Under the pieces are notes generated by a model, which did not search any database, had not been told where the DNA came from, and saw only the letters and a list, made by a program, of their open reading frames with translations. A program made the position numbers and the translations under genes. From assembly GCA_026387115.1 (NCBI GenBank), contig JAPLMI010000062.1, positions 1 through 7,723 on the forward strand: a DNA stretch of 7,723 nucleotides, written 5' to 3'. This DNA is from Candidatus Omnitrophota bacterium. GTDB lineage: Bacteria > Omnitrophota > Gorgyraeia > 2-01-FULL-45-10. The stretch's first letter is position 1, and every line of letters starts with the position of its first letter. This document shows, in pieces, positions 1 through 5,276 of this stretch.

Positions 1-579
1 TCCAGCGCCTTGTGTTTCGAGAGTTTTATACCCAATACCGCCTCTCTGAAACTGCCTTCGGCGTTTTTTTATTCTCTCGGCTATCTCGAGCTCTTCGCTC
101 CTTGTTAACAGCGGGATCTGGCCCATCTGCTTCAGATACATCTTGACCGGGTCGTCTATATGGGCAAGTTTTACGACCTCTTCTTTTTCCGGCTCCTCTT
201 TCTTCTCCTCTTGAGCTCTATCCTCTTCCGGCTCCTGGCTTTCCTTGGCCAGATCTTCTTCGTTGTCCACCAGTTTTATATTCTCTTCGCCAAGTATTCC
301 CAGGATCTCGTCTATCTCCTCGGACGAGACTATCTCTACGGGAAGGATATTATTCACCTCTTCGAACGTAAGATGCCCCTTCTCCTTACCCAGCGCTATC
401 AGCTCGGACAATCCCTTCAATCTCTTTCTGCCGGACGGCCCTTCTTTGTCCGAAGCGGCGGTTACAGGCTTCAAGGCCGTCCGCATTTTGGGTTTTTTGA
501 ACAGGAGCCTTCGCGCCTTGCGAATAATACGCCTGTGCAAGGCCCTTCTTTTTTTGGATCTTTTATGTCTATTCTTCAT
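1..579 (-). CDS. rpoD: Primary RNA polymerase sigma factor RpoD (sigma-70), N-terminal part, with an apparent frameshift
   Basis: Primary sigma factor that directs RNA polymerase to housekeeping promoters; only the N-terminal third lies in the window and the gene runs off the left edge. Residues 1-37 form a very basic tail. Residues 53-104 look like sigma region 1.1 (LKGLSELIALGKEKGHLTFE onward). Residues 107-136 are a Glu-rich linker. Residues 142-170 are region 1.2 (DDPVKMYLKQMG, then IPLLTRSEELEIAERI). After Lys172, at an A7 run (64-70), the literal frame turns Arg-rich and loses resemblance to sigma. The +1 frame continues plausibly as AEGSFREAVLGIKLSKHKAL, so one A appears to be extra. 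The ATG at 577-579 lies 7 nt after the dnaG stop with no clear Shine-Dalgarno, suggesting translational coupling. An internal ATG (codon 32, 484-486) is a less likely start. Identity as RpoD is secure; intactness is not. Confidence 0.9.
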   Translation of the reverse strand, partial: MKNRHKRSKKRRALHRRIIRKARRLLFKKPKMRTALKPVTAASDKEGPSGRKRLKGLSELIALGKEKGHLTFEEVNNILPVEIVSSEEIDEILGILGEENIKLVDNEEDLAKESQEPEEDRAQEEKKEEPEKEEVVKLAHIDDPVKMYLKQMGQIPLLTRSEELEIAERIKKRRRQFQRGGIGYKTLETQGAG

Positions 580-586
580 AGGGATT

Positions 587-2338
587 TCACGTTTTATTTA
601 TCTTTACGAGATCGTTATATTCGGAAACGAGCGCCTTCATCCTGTCTTCATCCTTCTGGTTATGCGCTGCCCTTATCGCCTCCTGAAGCATATTAAGCCG
701 TTCCCGCAGATTATCCTTCTTGATTCTGGAAATACAGTCGGCCATCGTCTTATCCTTGTCTTTTACGATCTCCAGAATACCGACCGCCTCTGATATCAGA
801 TTCGCCGCTTCCGCGCTGCCGGACGTCTGGCTTATAAGACGGGCGGGCGAAATCTGTCTATTATCTTTGTTTAAAGTAAATATTAATTTGACAAGCTCCC
901 TCACGGAAGAATTCCTGAATTCGTCGGGCGCGATTTCAGCGAATGCCTTTCCCGCGAGGCTTCCTCCTTCCAGCAGGAGCGCCAGCACTATCAGCTCGGC
1001 GCTATTTTTATCGATCCGCGCCTCGGCTGTATCCGGAACATAGCGGCGTTCGCTGTAACCTGTCTTCACCTTCTTCAGCTCTATCTTAAGCGCCTCTTCG
1101 TCAACCGAAAGCCTGTCCGAGAGCTTTTTTATCAATGTAGATTTCAGGACAGCGTTATTTATCCTGGAGAGCGTCGGCAGCATCTCGCCTGCGATCGCCG
1201 TCTTGCCGTTCGACGTATTGATGCTGAAGCGTTTCGTAAGTTTATCGATTTTGTAATCGAAAAGGTTCTTGCTCGATTTTACCAGTTTCAGAAAATCATC
1301 GGCGCCGAATTTCCTTATATAACCGTCGGGATCTAATCCGGCCGGAAGTTCCGCGATATAGACATTTACGTCCTCGCTTATGCACAGGTCCAGGTTCCTT
1401 AAAGAAGCCGCCTCTCCGGCCTCATCCGGATCATAGACCATTATAACGGTATTGGCGAAACGCTTTAAGAGCGTTATCTGGTCTACCGTGAGCGCCGTTC
1501 CCAGTGTCGCGATTATATTCTTTATCCCCGCCTGATACGGGATGATAAAATCCAGGTATCCTTCGACTACTAACGCGTATCCCTCTTTTTTGATCGCGGC
1601 GCAGCTTACGTCGAGCCCGTATAAGTTCCTGCCCTTGGAATAGATGGCCGTCTCGGGCGAATTTATATATTTGGGAAGGCTCGAATCAAGGACCCTTGCG
1701 CCGAAACCGAGCGTCCTATTCTTCAGGTCCGTAATCGGAAATATAACTCTATTTCTGAATCTATCGTAATGGCCGCCCTTGTCGTTCGATATGACAAGCC
1801 CCGCCTTTTCCAAAACCTGGCTTGTCGCGGATCTGGTCTTAAAGAAATTTAAAAGGCCTTCCCACTGGTCAGGGGCATAACCTATCTTGAAAGTATGCGC
1901 GGCCTCATCCCCGATACCCCTCGAAGTTAAATAGTCTCTGGCCGTCTTATTATTCGCAAGGCACGATTGAAAAAACTGGCACGCCAGTTCGTTTATCTTA
2001 TAAAGCTGGCTCGTGAAAGAATTCTCTTCATCCTTTCGGCCCGCGCCTCTTGGAAGCACGACCCCTGTTTTCTTGGCGAGCATCTCGATGACTTCCGGAA
2101 ACTGCAGGTTCTCGTACTTCATCAAAAACGAGAAGACGTTGCCGCCGGCGCCGCATCCGAAGCAGTGGTATATCTGCTTATCGGGGCTCACTATGAAAGA
2201 CGGCGTCTTCTCATGGTGAAACGGACATGTCGTCTTGTAGTTCCTGCCGACCTTCTTAAGGGGTATATAGGCCGAAATTATCTCTACTATGTCCGACTTT
2301 TCCTGAATCTTGTCTATGATATTATCCGGTATCGCCAC
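587..2338 (-). CDS. dnaG: DNA primase DnaG
   Basis: Synthesises the RNA primers for lagging-strand replication and normally works with the replicative helicase DnaB. The 583 aa match the usual full length (about 580-600). The N-terminal CHC2 zinc-binding domain has C38, H41, C59 and C62 (CPFHHEKTPSF and YHCFGCGAGGN). The RNA polymerase core has the basic FRNRVIFPI stretch (about 194-202). The TOPRIM fold has VVEGYLD (catalytic Glu259) and VYDPDEAG (Asp303 and Asp305, metal-binding). The C-terminal helical region (about 440-583) would be the helicase-binding domain and is divergent, as is normal. The start is GTG (2336-2338), directly abutting the nif3 TAA stop with only a weak ribosome binding site, which implies coupled translation. 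It is followed after 7 nt by rpoD, the classic primase-sigma pairing. All catalytic and zinc residues are present, so it should be active. Confidence 0.97.
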   Translation of the reverse strand: MAIPDNIIDKIQEKSDIVEIISAYIPLKKVGRNYKTTCPFHHEKTPSFIVSPDKQIYHCFGCGAGGNVFSFLMKYENLQFPEVIEMLAKKTGVVLPRGAGRKDEENSFTSQLYKINELACQFFQSCLANNKTARDYLTSRGIGDEAAHTFKIGYAPDQWEGLLNFFKTRSATSQVLEKAGLVISNDKGGHYDRFRNRVIFPITDLKNRTLGFGARVLDSSLPKYINSPETAIYSKGRNLYGLDVSCAAIKKEGYALVVEGYLDFIIPYQAGIKNIIATLGTALTVDQITLLKRFANTVIMVYDPDEAGEAASLRNLDLCISEDVNVYIAELPAGLDPDGYIRKFGADDFLKLVKSSKNLFDYKIDKLTKRFSINTSNGKTAIAGEMLPTLSRINNAVLKSTLIKKLSDRLSVDEEALKIELKKVKTGYSERRYVPDTAEARIDKNSAELIVLALLLEGGSLAGKAFAEIAPDEFRNSSVRELVKLIFTLNKDNRQISPARLISQTSGSAEAANLISEAVGILEIVKDKDKTMADCISRIKKDNLRERLNMLQEAIRAAHNQKDEDRMKALVSEYNDLVKINKT

Positions 2339-3295
2339 TTATCTTCTGACCCTGATGAAACCAGAACAGGCAACTACATTTAACTTCTCTACCTTCTCGA
2401 TCCCGTCCAGTAAAAGATTTAAGCCCAGCGTGTCACTAGCGATATGTCCCGCTATTACGACATTCATTCCCTCGTCCTTGGCGCGCTTAAAATGATCTTC
2501 GCCGAGATGCATCGCCACTATCGTGCCGACGCCTGCCTGCGAAAGCCTGCCGAACACCTTCTTCGAGCCTTCTGTCCCGCCGGTCATATCGACAAACACC
2601 TTGCCCGCGTCTTTATTCGGTTCGCCGATCAATATCCTCGGCCCTGCGTTCTTCCTGAGGCCGTCGGCATATTCCGGTATCGCCTTCAGAATGCTTACGA
2701 CTTGCGACAACTTTTTCGGTTTCTTCCTGTCGAAGATCCTCTGCAGGTAGCTCGCGACATGGTTGTCGGCGGGGGTATGGATGCACATGTAAGGTATATC
2801 GAGAAGCCTTGCGATGTCCACACTCCTCGTATGATTGGCCGGCGCAACCGCCCTTCCCACTTCCTCTATTCTCTCTTTGAGAAGCCTCTGGGCGACTTCC
2901 GCCGGAATCCCGAGTTTCCTTAAGCACGCCTCCTGCAGGTGCATAACGTCATAAAAACGCGCCCATGCCACGCCCTCCGGGTGGTGGGCCATGACGAGAT
3001 CTATCTGGTCAGGCTCGCGTTCATTGAGCCTGGCGGCAGTCAATATCTCCGGGCCCTCCATGTCTATACCGACTATGATGGCCCGTATATCCGCGTCCAA
3101 ATCTCCGTAAAGGATCCTGGTATCCGCGTAGGGGTTGGTAAGCCGTTCTTTATCGAAGGCCCGCCTGTCGGCGCCTTTCGATTTGCGGAATTCCTTCCGG
3201 GCCCGCGTCAACTCCTCATTTATTTCGCGCCTGGTGCGGGGGTCTTTCTCAATACCTTTCCTGATAGCCAGTTTATAGATATCGATCAGCTTCAT
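2339..3295 (-). CDS. Nif3-like dinuclear metal centre protein (DUF34 family)
   Basis: A 318-aa member of the Nif3/YbgI/YqfO family. These are widespread proteins that bind a pair of metal ions; their biochemical role is unsettled, although GTP cyclohydrolase I type 2 is a common, doubtful label. Likely metal ligands are His104-His105 in MAHHPEG, His173 in CIHTPADN, and His284 with Asp288 in IAGHIASD. The last position is usually Glu in the family, so Asp is a conservative change. About 60 residues before the first core strand form a charged, helical N-terminal extension rich in Arg, Lys and Glu. The region between the two metal-binding halves (about 185-250) is the usual place for an inserted domain but is short here. 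The ATG has a good ribosome binding site (AAAAGGAG, 9-nt spacing). It lies 55 nt after cvpA and abuts dnaG. In Bacillus subtilis the relative yqfO lies just downstream of dnaG-sigA, so the linkage recurs although the order differs. Family confident; function unknown. Confidence 0.88.
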   Translation of the reverse strand: MKLIDIYKLAIRKGIEKDPRTRREINEELTRARKEFRKSKGADRRAFDKERLTNPYADTRILYGDLDADIRAIIVGIDMEGPEILTAARLNEREPDQIDLVMAHHPEGVAWARFYDVMHLQEACLRKLGIPAEVAQRLLKERIEEVGRAVAPANHTRSVDIARLLDIPYMCIHTPADNHVASYLQRIFDRKKPKKLSQVVSILKAIPEYADGLRKNAGPRILIGEPNKDAGKVFVDMTGGTEGSKKVFGRLSQAGVGTIVAMHLGEDHFKRAKDEGMNVVIAGHIASDTLGLNLLLDGIEKVEKLNVVACSGFIRVRR

Positions 3296-3304
3296 ATTTC
3301 AGTT

Positions 3305-3312
3305 CTCCTTTT
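3305..3312 (-). promoter_or_regulatory. Ribosome binding site of the nif3-like gene
   Basis: The minus strand reads AAAAGGAG, 9 nt before the ATG at 3293-3295. It fixes that start codon and shows that this gene is translated independently of cvpA, unlike the tightly coupled dnaG and rpoD further on. Confidence 0.75.
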
Positions 3313-3350
3313 AAAATCGGAATTACACTCTTACGGCAGGATAGATACGC

Positions 3351-3989
3351 TTATTTCTTTACAAAAGGCTTTTCCCAGTCGGGGATCTCTTTGACCTCTT
3401 TCCTGGCTTTCGTCTCACGAGTATTATCTTCTATGATATCCCTGACCACGTATTCGACATTGAAGGAGGCGTCGTCTATCTTTATAAACGGCAAAACCCG
3501 CGAGACTTTCGCGTATATACTCGGGCCTATTTTTAAAAAATACATCCCGATAAACGATCTGTCACCTATAGACCACTTAAGATAGGGCAGGGGTAAAAGC
3601 GCCAGCATTATCAGTATCGCACTTGTGATCATCGACGCCTTAATCGCGCCTGCCAGAAGTCCTCCAAACTTCTCTATAAAAGGGTGCCAGGTTACATTGA
3701 TAATCTTGTCAAAAACGAGCCTGAGGAGCTTGAATACAAAGATAACCGCGACAAATAGCGTAACGAAGCTCAAGGCTTCCAGAATGGCGACCGCTACACC
3801 TCCTATATTTTGAGACATAATAAAAGCTATTTTCTTATAATAGGCAAGCGACAAAATGAGGCTTGAAAAGGCGCCTAGCAGGGGGAATATTTCGTGGCTT
3901 AAACCATCCTGAAAAGCGACGTAAATCGTTCTCATCATTATAATTACGACTAAAATGTCGACCCAATTCAACTTGTTAACGATATCCAT
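3351..3989 (-). CDS. cvpA: CvpA family membrane protein
   Basis: A 212-aa inner-membrane protein of the CvpA (colicin V production) family, whose exact function is not settled; in enterobacteria it is linked to envelope stress resistance. Four hydrophobic segments lie at about residues 8-26, 35-56, 64-92 and 108-134. The family-typical N-terminus is present (NWVDILVVIIMMRTIYVAFQ, then DGLSHEIFPLLG). The Gly-rich stretch FGGLLAGAIKA before the last helix also fits. A charged C-terminal tail of about 60 residues (about 150-212) is probably cytoplasmic. The ATG (3987-3989) lies about 20 nt downstream of the predicted transcription start, with no good Shine-Dalgarno. It is the first gene of the cvpA-nif3-dnaG-rpoD unit. 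In other bacteria cvpA often sits beside purF or mutS2, so this setting is different. The family call rests on topology and the N-terminal pattern. Confidence 0.82.
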   Translation of the reverse strand: MDIVNKLNWVDILVVIIMMRTIYVAFQDGLSHEIFPLLGAFSSLILSLAYYKKIAFIMSQNIGGVAVAILEALSFVTLFVAVIFVFKLLRLVFDKIINVTWHPFIEKFGGLLAGAIKASMITSAILIMLALLPLPYLKWSIGDRSFIGMYFLKIGPSIYAKVSRVLPFIKIDDASFNVEYVVRDIIEDNTRETKARKEVKEIPDWEKPFVKK

Positions 3990-4016
3990 AAGATAGGCCC
4001 TGGTAAAAGGAAATGA

Positions 4017-4045
4017 AGTATATCATATAATTATAGGATTGTCAA
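4017..4045 (-). promoter_or_regulatory. Sigma-70 promoter of the cvpA-nif3-dnaG-rpoD operon
   Basis: On the minus strand a perfect -35 TTGACA (4040-4045) is followed by a 17-nt spacer and a -10 TATACT (4017-4022), one base from consensus. Transcription should begin near 4010, leaving a leader of about 20 nt before the cvpA ATG. The spacer also holds a TATAAT, but that copy is too close to the -35. Because rpoD is in this operon, the primary sigma factor probably transcribes its own gene from here. Confidence 0.85.
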
Positions 4046-4071
4046 GGCGGGCGGGCATAAAAAACGGGCAT

Positions 4072-4123
4072 AAAAAAAAGAGGTTCTTATTGAAATATTA
4101 CCTCCTTTTAATAAGAACCCCTT
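4072..4123 (-). terminator. Rho-independent terminator after the orphan two-gene unit
   Basis: Minus-strand RNA forms a 10-bp perfect stem (GGTTCTTATT at 4082-4091 with AATAAGAACC at 4110-4119). It is extended by 3 bp beyond one mismatch, has an 18-nt loop, and is followed at once by eight U residues (4072-4079). Only the minus orientation has the U tract. It begins 10 nt after the stop of the 52-aa gene and separates that unit from the cvpA promoter. The stem is AU-rich with a large loop, so termination may be partial. Confidence 0.82.
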
Positions 4124-4146
4124 CAACCACTCTTAGGCGTGGTTGA
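4123..4146 (-). other. Hairpin around the stop codon of the 52-aa gene
   Basis: Inverted repeat TCAACCAC / GTGGTTGA (8 bp, perfect) with an 8-nt loop that contains the TAA stop at 4133-4135. It directly adjoins the terminator hairpin, giving two tandem stem-loops at the 3' end of this transcript. It may stabilise the 3' end or act at translation termination; that role is inference. Confidence 0.55.
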
Positions 4147-4291
4147 GCCTGGATTTGAGAAACCTGGATTCGAATACCGACATCCCGTGGTTAATTTCGT
4201 TATAAAGCTTTTTCGCCTTTCTATAGGCCATGTATCTGACGATCTTCCTGCCGAATACATTATAGAGGCGCCTCGTCGACGCGTATGGCAT
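4133..4291 (-). CDS. Small basic protein of unknown function (52 aa)
   Basis: A 52-aa open reading frame, ATG at 4289-4291 and TAA at 4133-4135, supported by one of the best ribosome binding sites in the window (AAAGGAGG, 5-nt spacing). I do not recognise the protein. It begins MPYASTRRLYNVFGRKIVRY and holds 12 Lys/Arg and 5 Tyr, with the basic residues concentrated in positions 7-28 (including RKAKK at 24-28). There is no Cys, signal peptide or membrane segment. A helical, RNA- or DNA-binding or ribosome-associated role is conceivable, but nothing proves it, and it does not match ribosomal protein S21 of the classic rpsU-dnaG-rpoD operon. It lies 23 nt downstream of the 122-aa gene and just before a terminator, so the two are probably co-transcribed. 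Support comes from the RBS, spacing and context, not from homology. Confidence 0.68.
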   Translation of the reverse strand: MPYASTRRLYNVFGRKIVRYMAYRKAKKLYNEINHGMSVFESRFLKSRLNHA

Positions 4292-4296
4292 ATACC

Positions 4297-4304
4297 CCTC
4301 CTTT
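4297..4304 (-). promoter_or_regulatory. Strong ribosome binding site of the 52-aa gene
   Basis: AAAGGAGG on the minus strand, 5 nt before the ATG at 4289-4291. This is the main evidence that the short frame is translated. The overlapping 10-mer GGAGGGGTAT recurs exactly in the leader of the upstream gene (4739-4748). Confidence 0.75.
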
Positions 4305-4314
4305 AGCCGATTTA

Positions 4315-4683
4315 TTACGTTAAGGCCGGTTTTGTAAAACAGACCTTGAACGAATGCAAAAATCCTATAGTGTATATTCGGCTATTTACTACTGCATAGA
4401 ACATTCCGCATATCTTGCACATCACCTTATCCTCGCCGAATCGGTCGTTATGTTCTTTCATGATGTGGAATTGCCTCTTGGCCACATTGGCGGTTTTCCC
4501 CTGCGAATCAAGCCACCGCTCAAGGTCCCCATCGCCTTCCAATTCCCTTATGTCTTTAATTAAATAAAAACATCTCCTCTCAGTCTTTGCGGTCACGCCG
4601 TCCTTCTCAAAGACTTCCTTCAGGAAGATATCCTTCTTCCTTGATGATACCGAGGTCAGGTCTTTAAACAGGACTTCTCTCAT
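4315..4683 (-). CDS. Hypothetical protein, 122 aa, with a CxxC motif
   Basis: I cannot assign a known family. The protein starts MREVLFKDLTSVSSRKKDIF, is highly charged in its first half, and becomes more hydrophobic and probably beta-rich in the second (residues 94-118). It has Cys38, Cys89, Cys92 and Cys115. The CKIC at 89-92, with nearby His73, His78 and His110, could bind a metal, but two cysteines alone do not make a zinc ribbon. There is no signal peptide or membrane helix, so it is probably cytoplasmic. The ATG has a GAGAGG ribosome binding site at 6-nt spacing and its own near-consensus promoter. The next gene, 23 nt on, encodes a 52-aa basic protein, and a terminator follows. A real gene is very likely. 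Its compact unit between two housekeeping operons suggests a lineage-specific function, possibly regulatory. Confidence 0.85.
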   Translation of the reverse strand: MREVLFKDLTSVSSRKKDIFLKEVFEKDGVTAKTERRCFYLIKDIRELEGDGDLERWLDSQGKTANVAKRQFHIMKEHNDRFGEDKVMCKICGMFYAVVNSRIYTIGFLHSFKVCFTKPALT

Positions 4684-4738
4684 GATAAACCTCTCAATTC
4701 CATACTTTTTAAAATTTTTTAATTACTTGTGAAAAAAA

Positions 4739-4748
4739 ATACCCCTCC
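4739..4748 (-). repeat. Leader copy of GGAGGGGTAT
   Basis: The minus strand reads GGAGGGGTAT here, followed by a T8 run (4732-4739, sharing one base). The same 10-mer is the Shine-Dalgarno context of the 52-aa gene (4292-4301). Here no start codon follows at a useful distance, so it is either a decayed ribosome binding site, a regulatory site or chance. Confidence 0.5.
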
Positions 4749-4762
4749 ACCCTTACATATCA

Positions 4763-4791
4763 AGTATACCTGATGAAATTATGAGCGTCAA
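4763..4791 (-). promoter_or_regulatory. Sigma-70 promoter of the orphan two-gene unit
   Basis: Minus strand: -35 TTGACG (4786-4791), 17-nt spacer, -10 TATACT (4763-4768). Each box is one base from consensus. Predicted start near 4756 gives a leader of roughly 72 nt before the ATG at 4681-4683, unusually long for this window and containing G-rich and T8/A-rich tracts. No terminator is visible between pgpA (stop at 4818-4820) and this promoter, so read-through from the upstream operon is possible. Confidence 0.82.
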
Positions 4792-4817
4792 GGAACTAAA
4801 TCTGACTTTTTGAAATA

Positions 4818-5276
4818 CTAACCTAGCCTAGAAATAAGGATTCTGATGATAATCTGTAAAATAAAATTGGTGTAAAGCGCGGCCACTATGTCATCGAACA
4901 TGATGCCTGATGAGCCGGTAAGGCGCTCCATCCTCCTGGCCGGCCACGGCTTTAAAATATCGAGTACCCTGAAGAGCAGGAAACCCAAAATAACCGCAAA
5001 GAGGCTATATGGCACGAAGAAAAGGGATATGAGCATTCCGCAGGCCTCATCTATCACGATCATTCCGGCGTCTTTTCTTTTGTAGATCTTTTCCGCTTCG
5101 CCCGCGAAGAGCACGCCCAGAAAAAATAGGAAGAGTATCGAAAACGCGTAAAGAATTTCATTGTTCCTTACGAGAAAATATACCACCAGCCCGCCGAGAG
5201 AGCCTATCGTCCCGGGCATGAATGGCGAGTGCCCCAGATAGAAAAAACTTGTTATGAATTTAATCCGTCTTCGCAT
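4818..5276 (-). CDS. pgpA: Phosphatidylglycerophosphatase A
   Basis: Inner-membrane enzyme that removes the phosphate from phosphatidylglycerol phosphate to give phosphatidylglycerol, the step right after PgsA. The 152 aa fit the family (about 150-170). Visible motifs: SPFMPGTIGSLGG (17-29), the conserved KD at 68-69 with IVIDE (73-77), FRVLDILKPWP (102-112) and GIMFDDIVA (124-132). The Asp/Glu residues are the expected metal-dependent catalytic set. Hydrophobic segments lie around 28-37, 42-58, 79-100 and 134-148. The ATG at 5274-5276 overlaps the pgsA end by 17 nt, and a perfect Shine-Dalgarno inside pgsA selects it. Overlap of consecutive pathway enzymes implies coupled, stoichiometric expression. 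The usual DDxxAG reads DDIVAA here, a mild change. It appears to be the last gene of the rodZ-rimO-pgsA-pgpA operon, although no terminator follows. Confidence 0.93.
   Translation of the reverse strand: MRRRIKFITSFFYLGHSPFMPGTIGSLGGLVVYFLVRNNEILYAFSILFLFFLGVLFAGEAEKIYKRKDAGMIVIDEACGMLISLFFVPYSLFAVILGFLLFRVLDILKPWPARRMERLTGSSGIMFDDIVAALYTNFILQIIIRILISRLG

Noticed and set aside
26..64. -1 programmed frameshift on the A7 slippery run in rpoD
   Set aside because: The -1 frame meets a TAA after 12 codons and does not restore sigma-like sequence; only a +1 change does.
160..793. Plus-strand open frames opposite rpoD and dnaG
   Set aside because: They are antisense shadows of well-supported minus-strand genes, with low-complexity Ser/Leu/Phe composition and no recognisable domain.
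2613..2927. Minus-strand 104-aa frame inside the nif3-like gene
   Set aside because: It lies in another frame of a conserved gene, has biased Arg/Glu/Gly composition and no independent ribosome binding site or family resemblance.
2939..3394. Plus-strand 151-aa frame across nif3 and the cvpA end
   Set aside because: It is antisense to motif-bearing nif3 sequence and crosses a real gene boundary; no supporting motif.
4055..4109. A further small gene using the Shine-Dalgarno in the terminator loop
   Set aside because: The nearest ATG (4069-4071) is about 30 nt away beyond the terminator stem and gives only about nine codons.
4133..4291. 52-aa gene as ribosomal protein S21 (rpsU), as in the classic rpsU-dnaG-rpoD operon
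   Set aside because: Although small and basic and located near dnaG, it lacks S21-like sequence features, and a terminator and promoter separate it from cvpA-dnaG.
4700..4760. Leader peptide in the 122-aa gene leader (GTG within the G-rich tract)
   Set aside because: It would give about 13 codons without a ribosome binding site and shows no run of a regulatory amino acid; the ATG nearby is followed at once by TAA.
4790..4820. Terminator after pgpA
   Set aside because: No stable stem followed by a U tract is visible; only a short CTAG-rich palindromic stretch at the stop codon.
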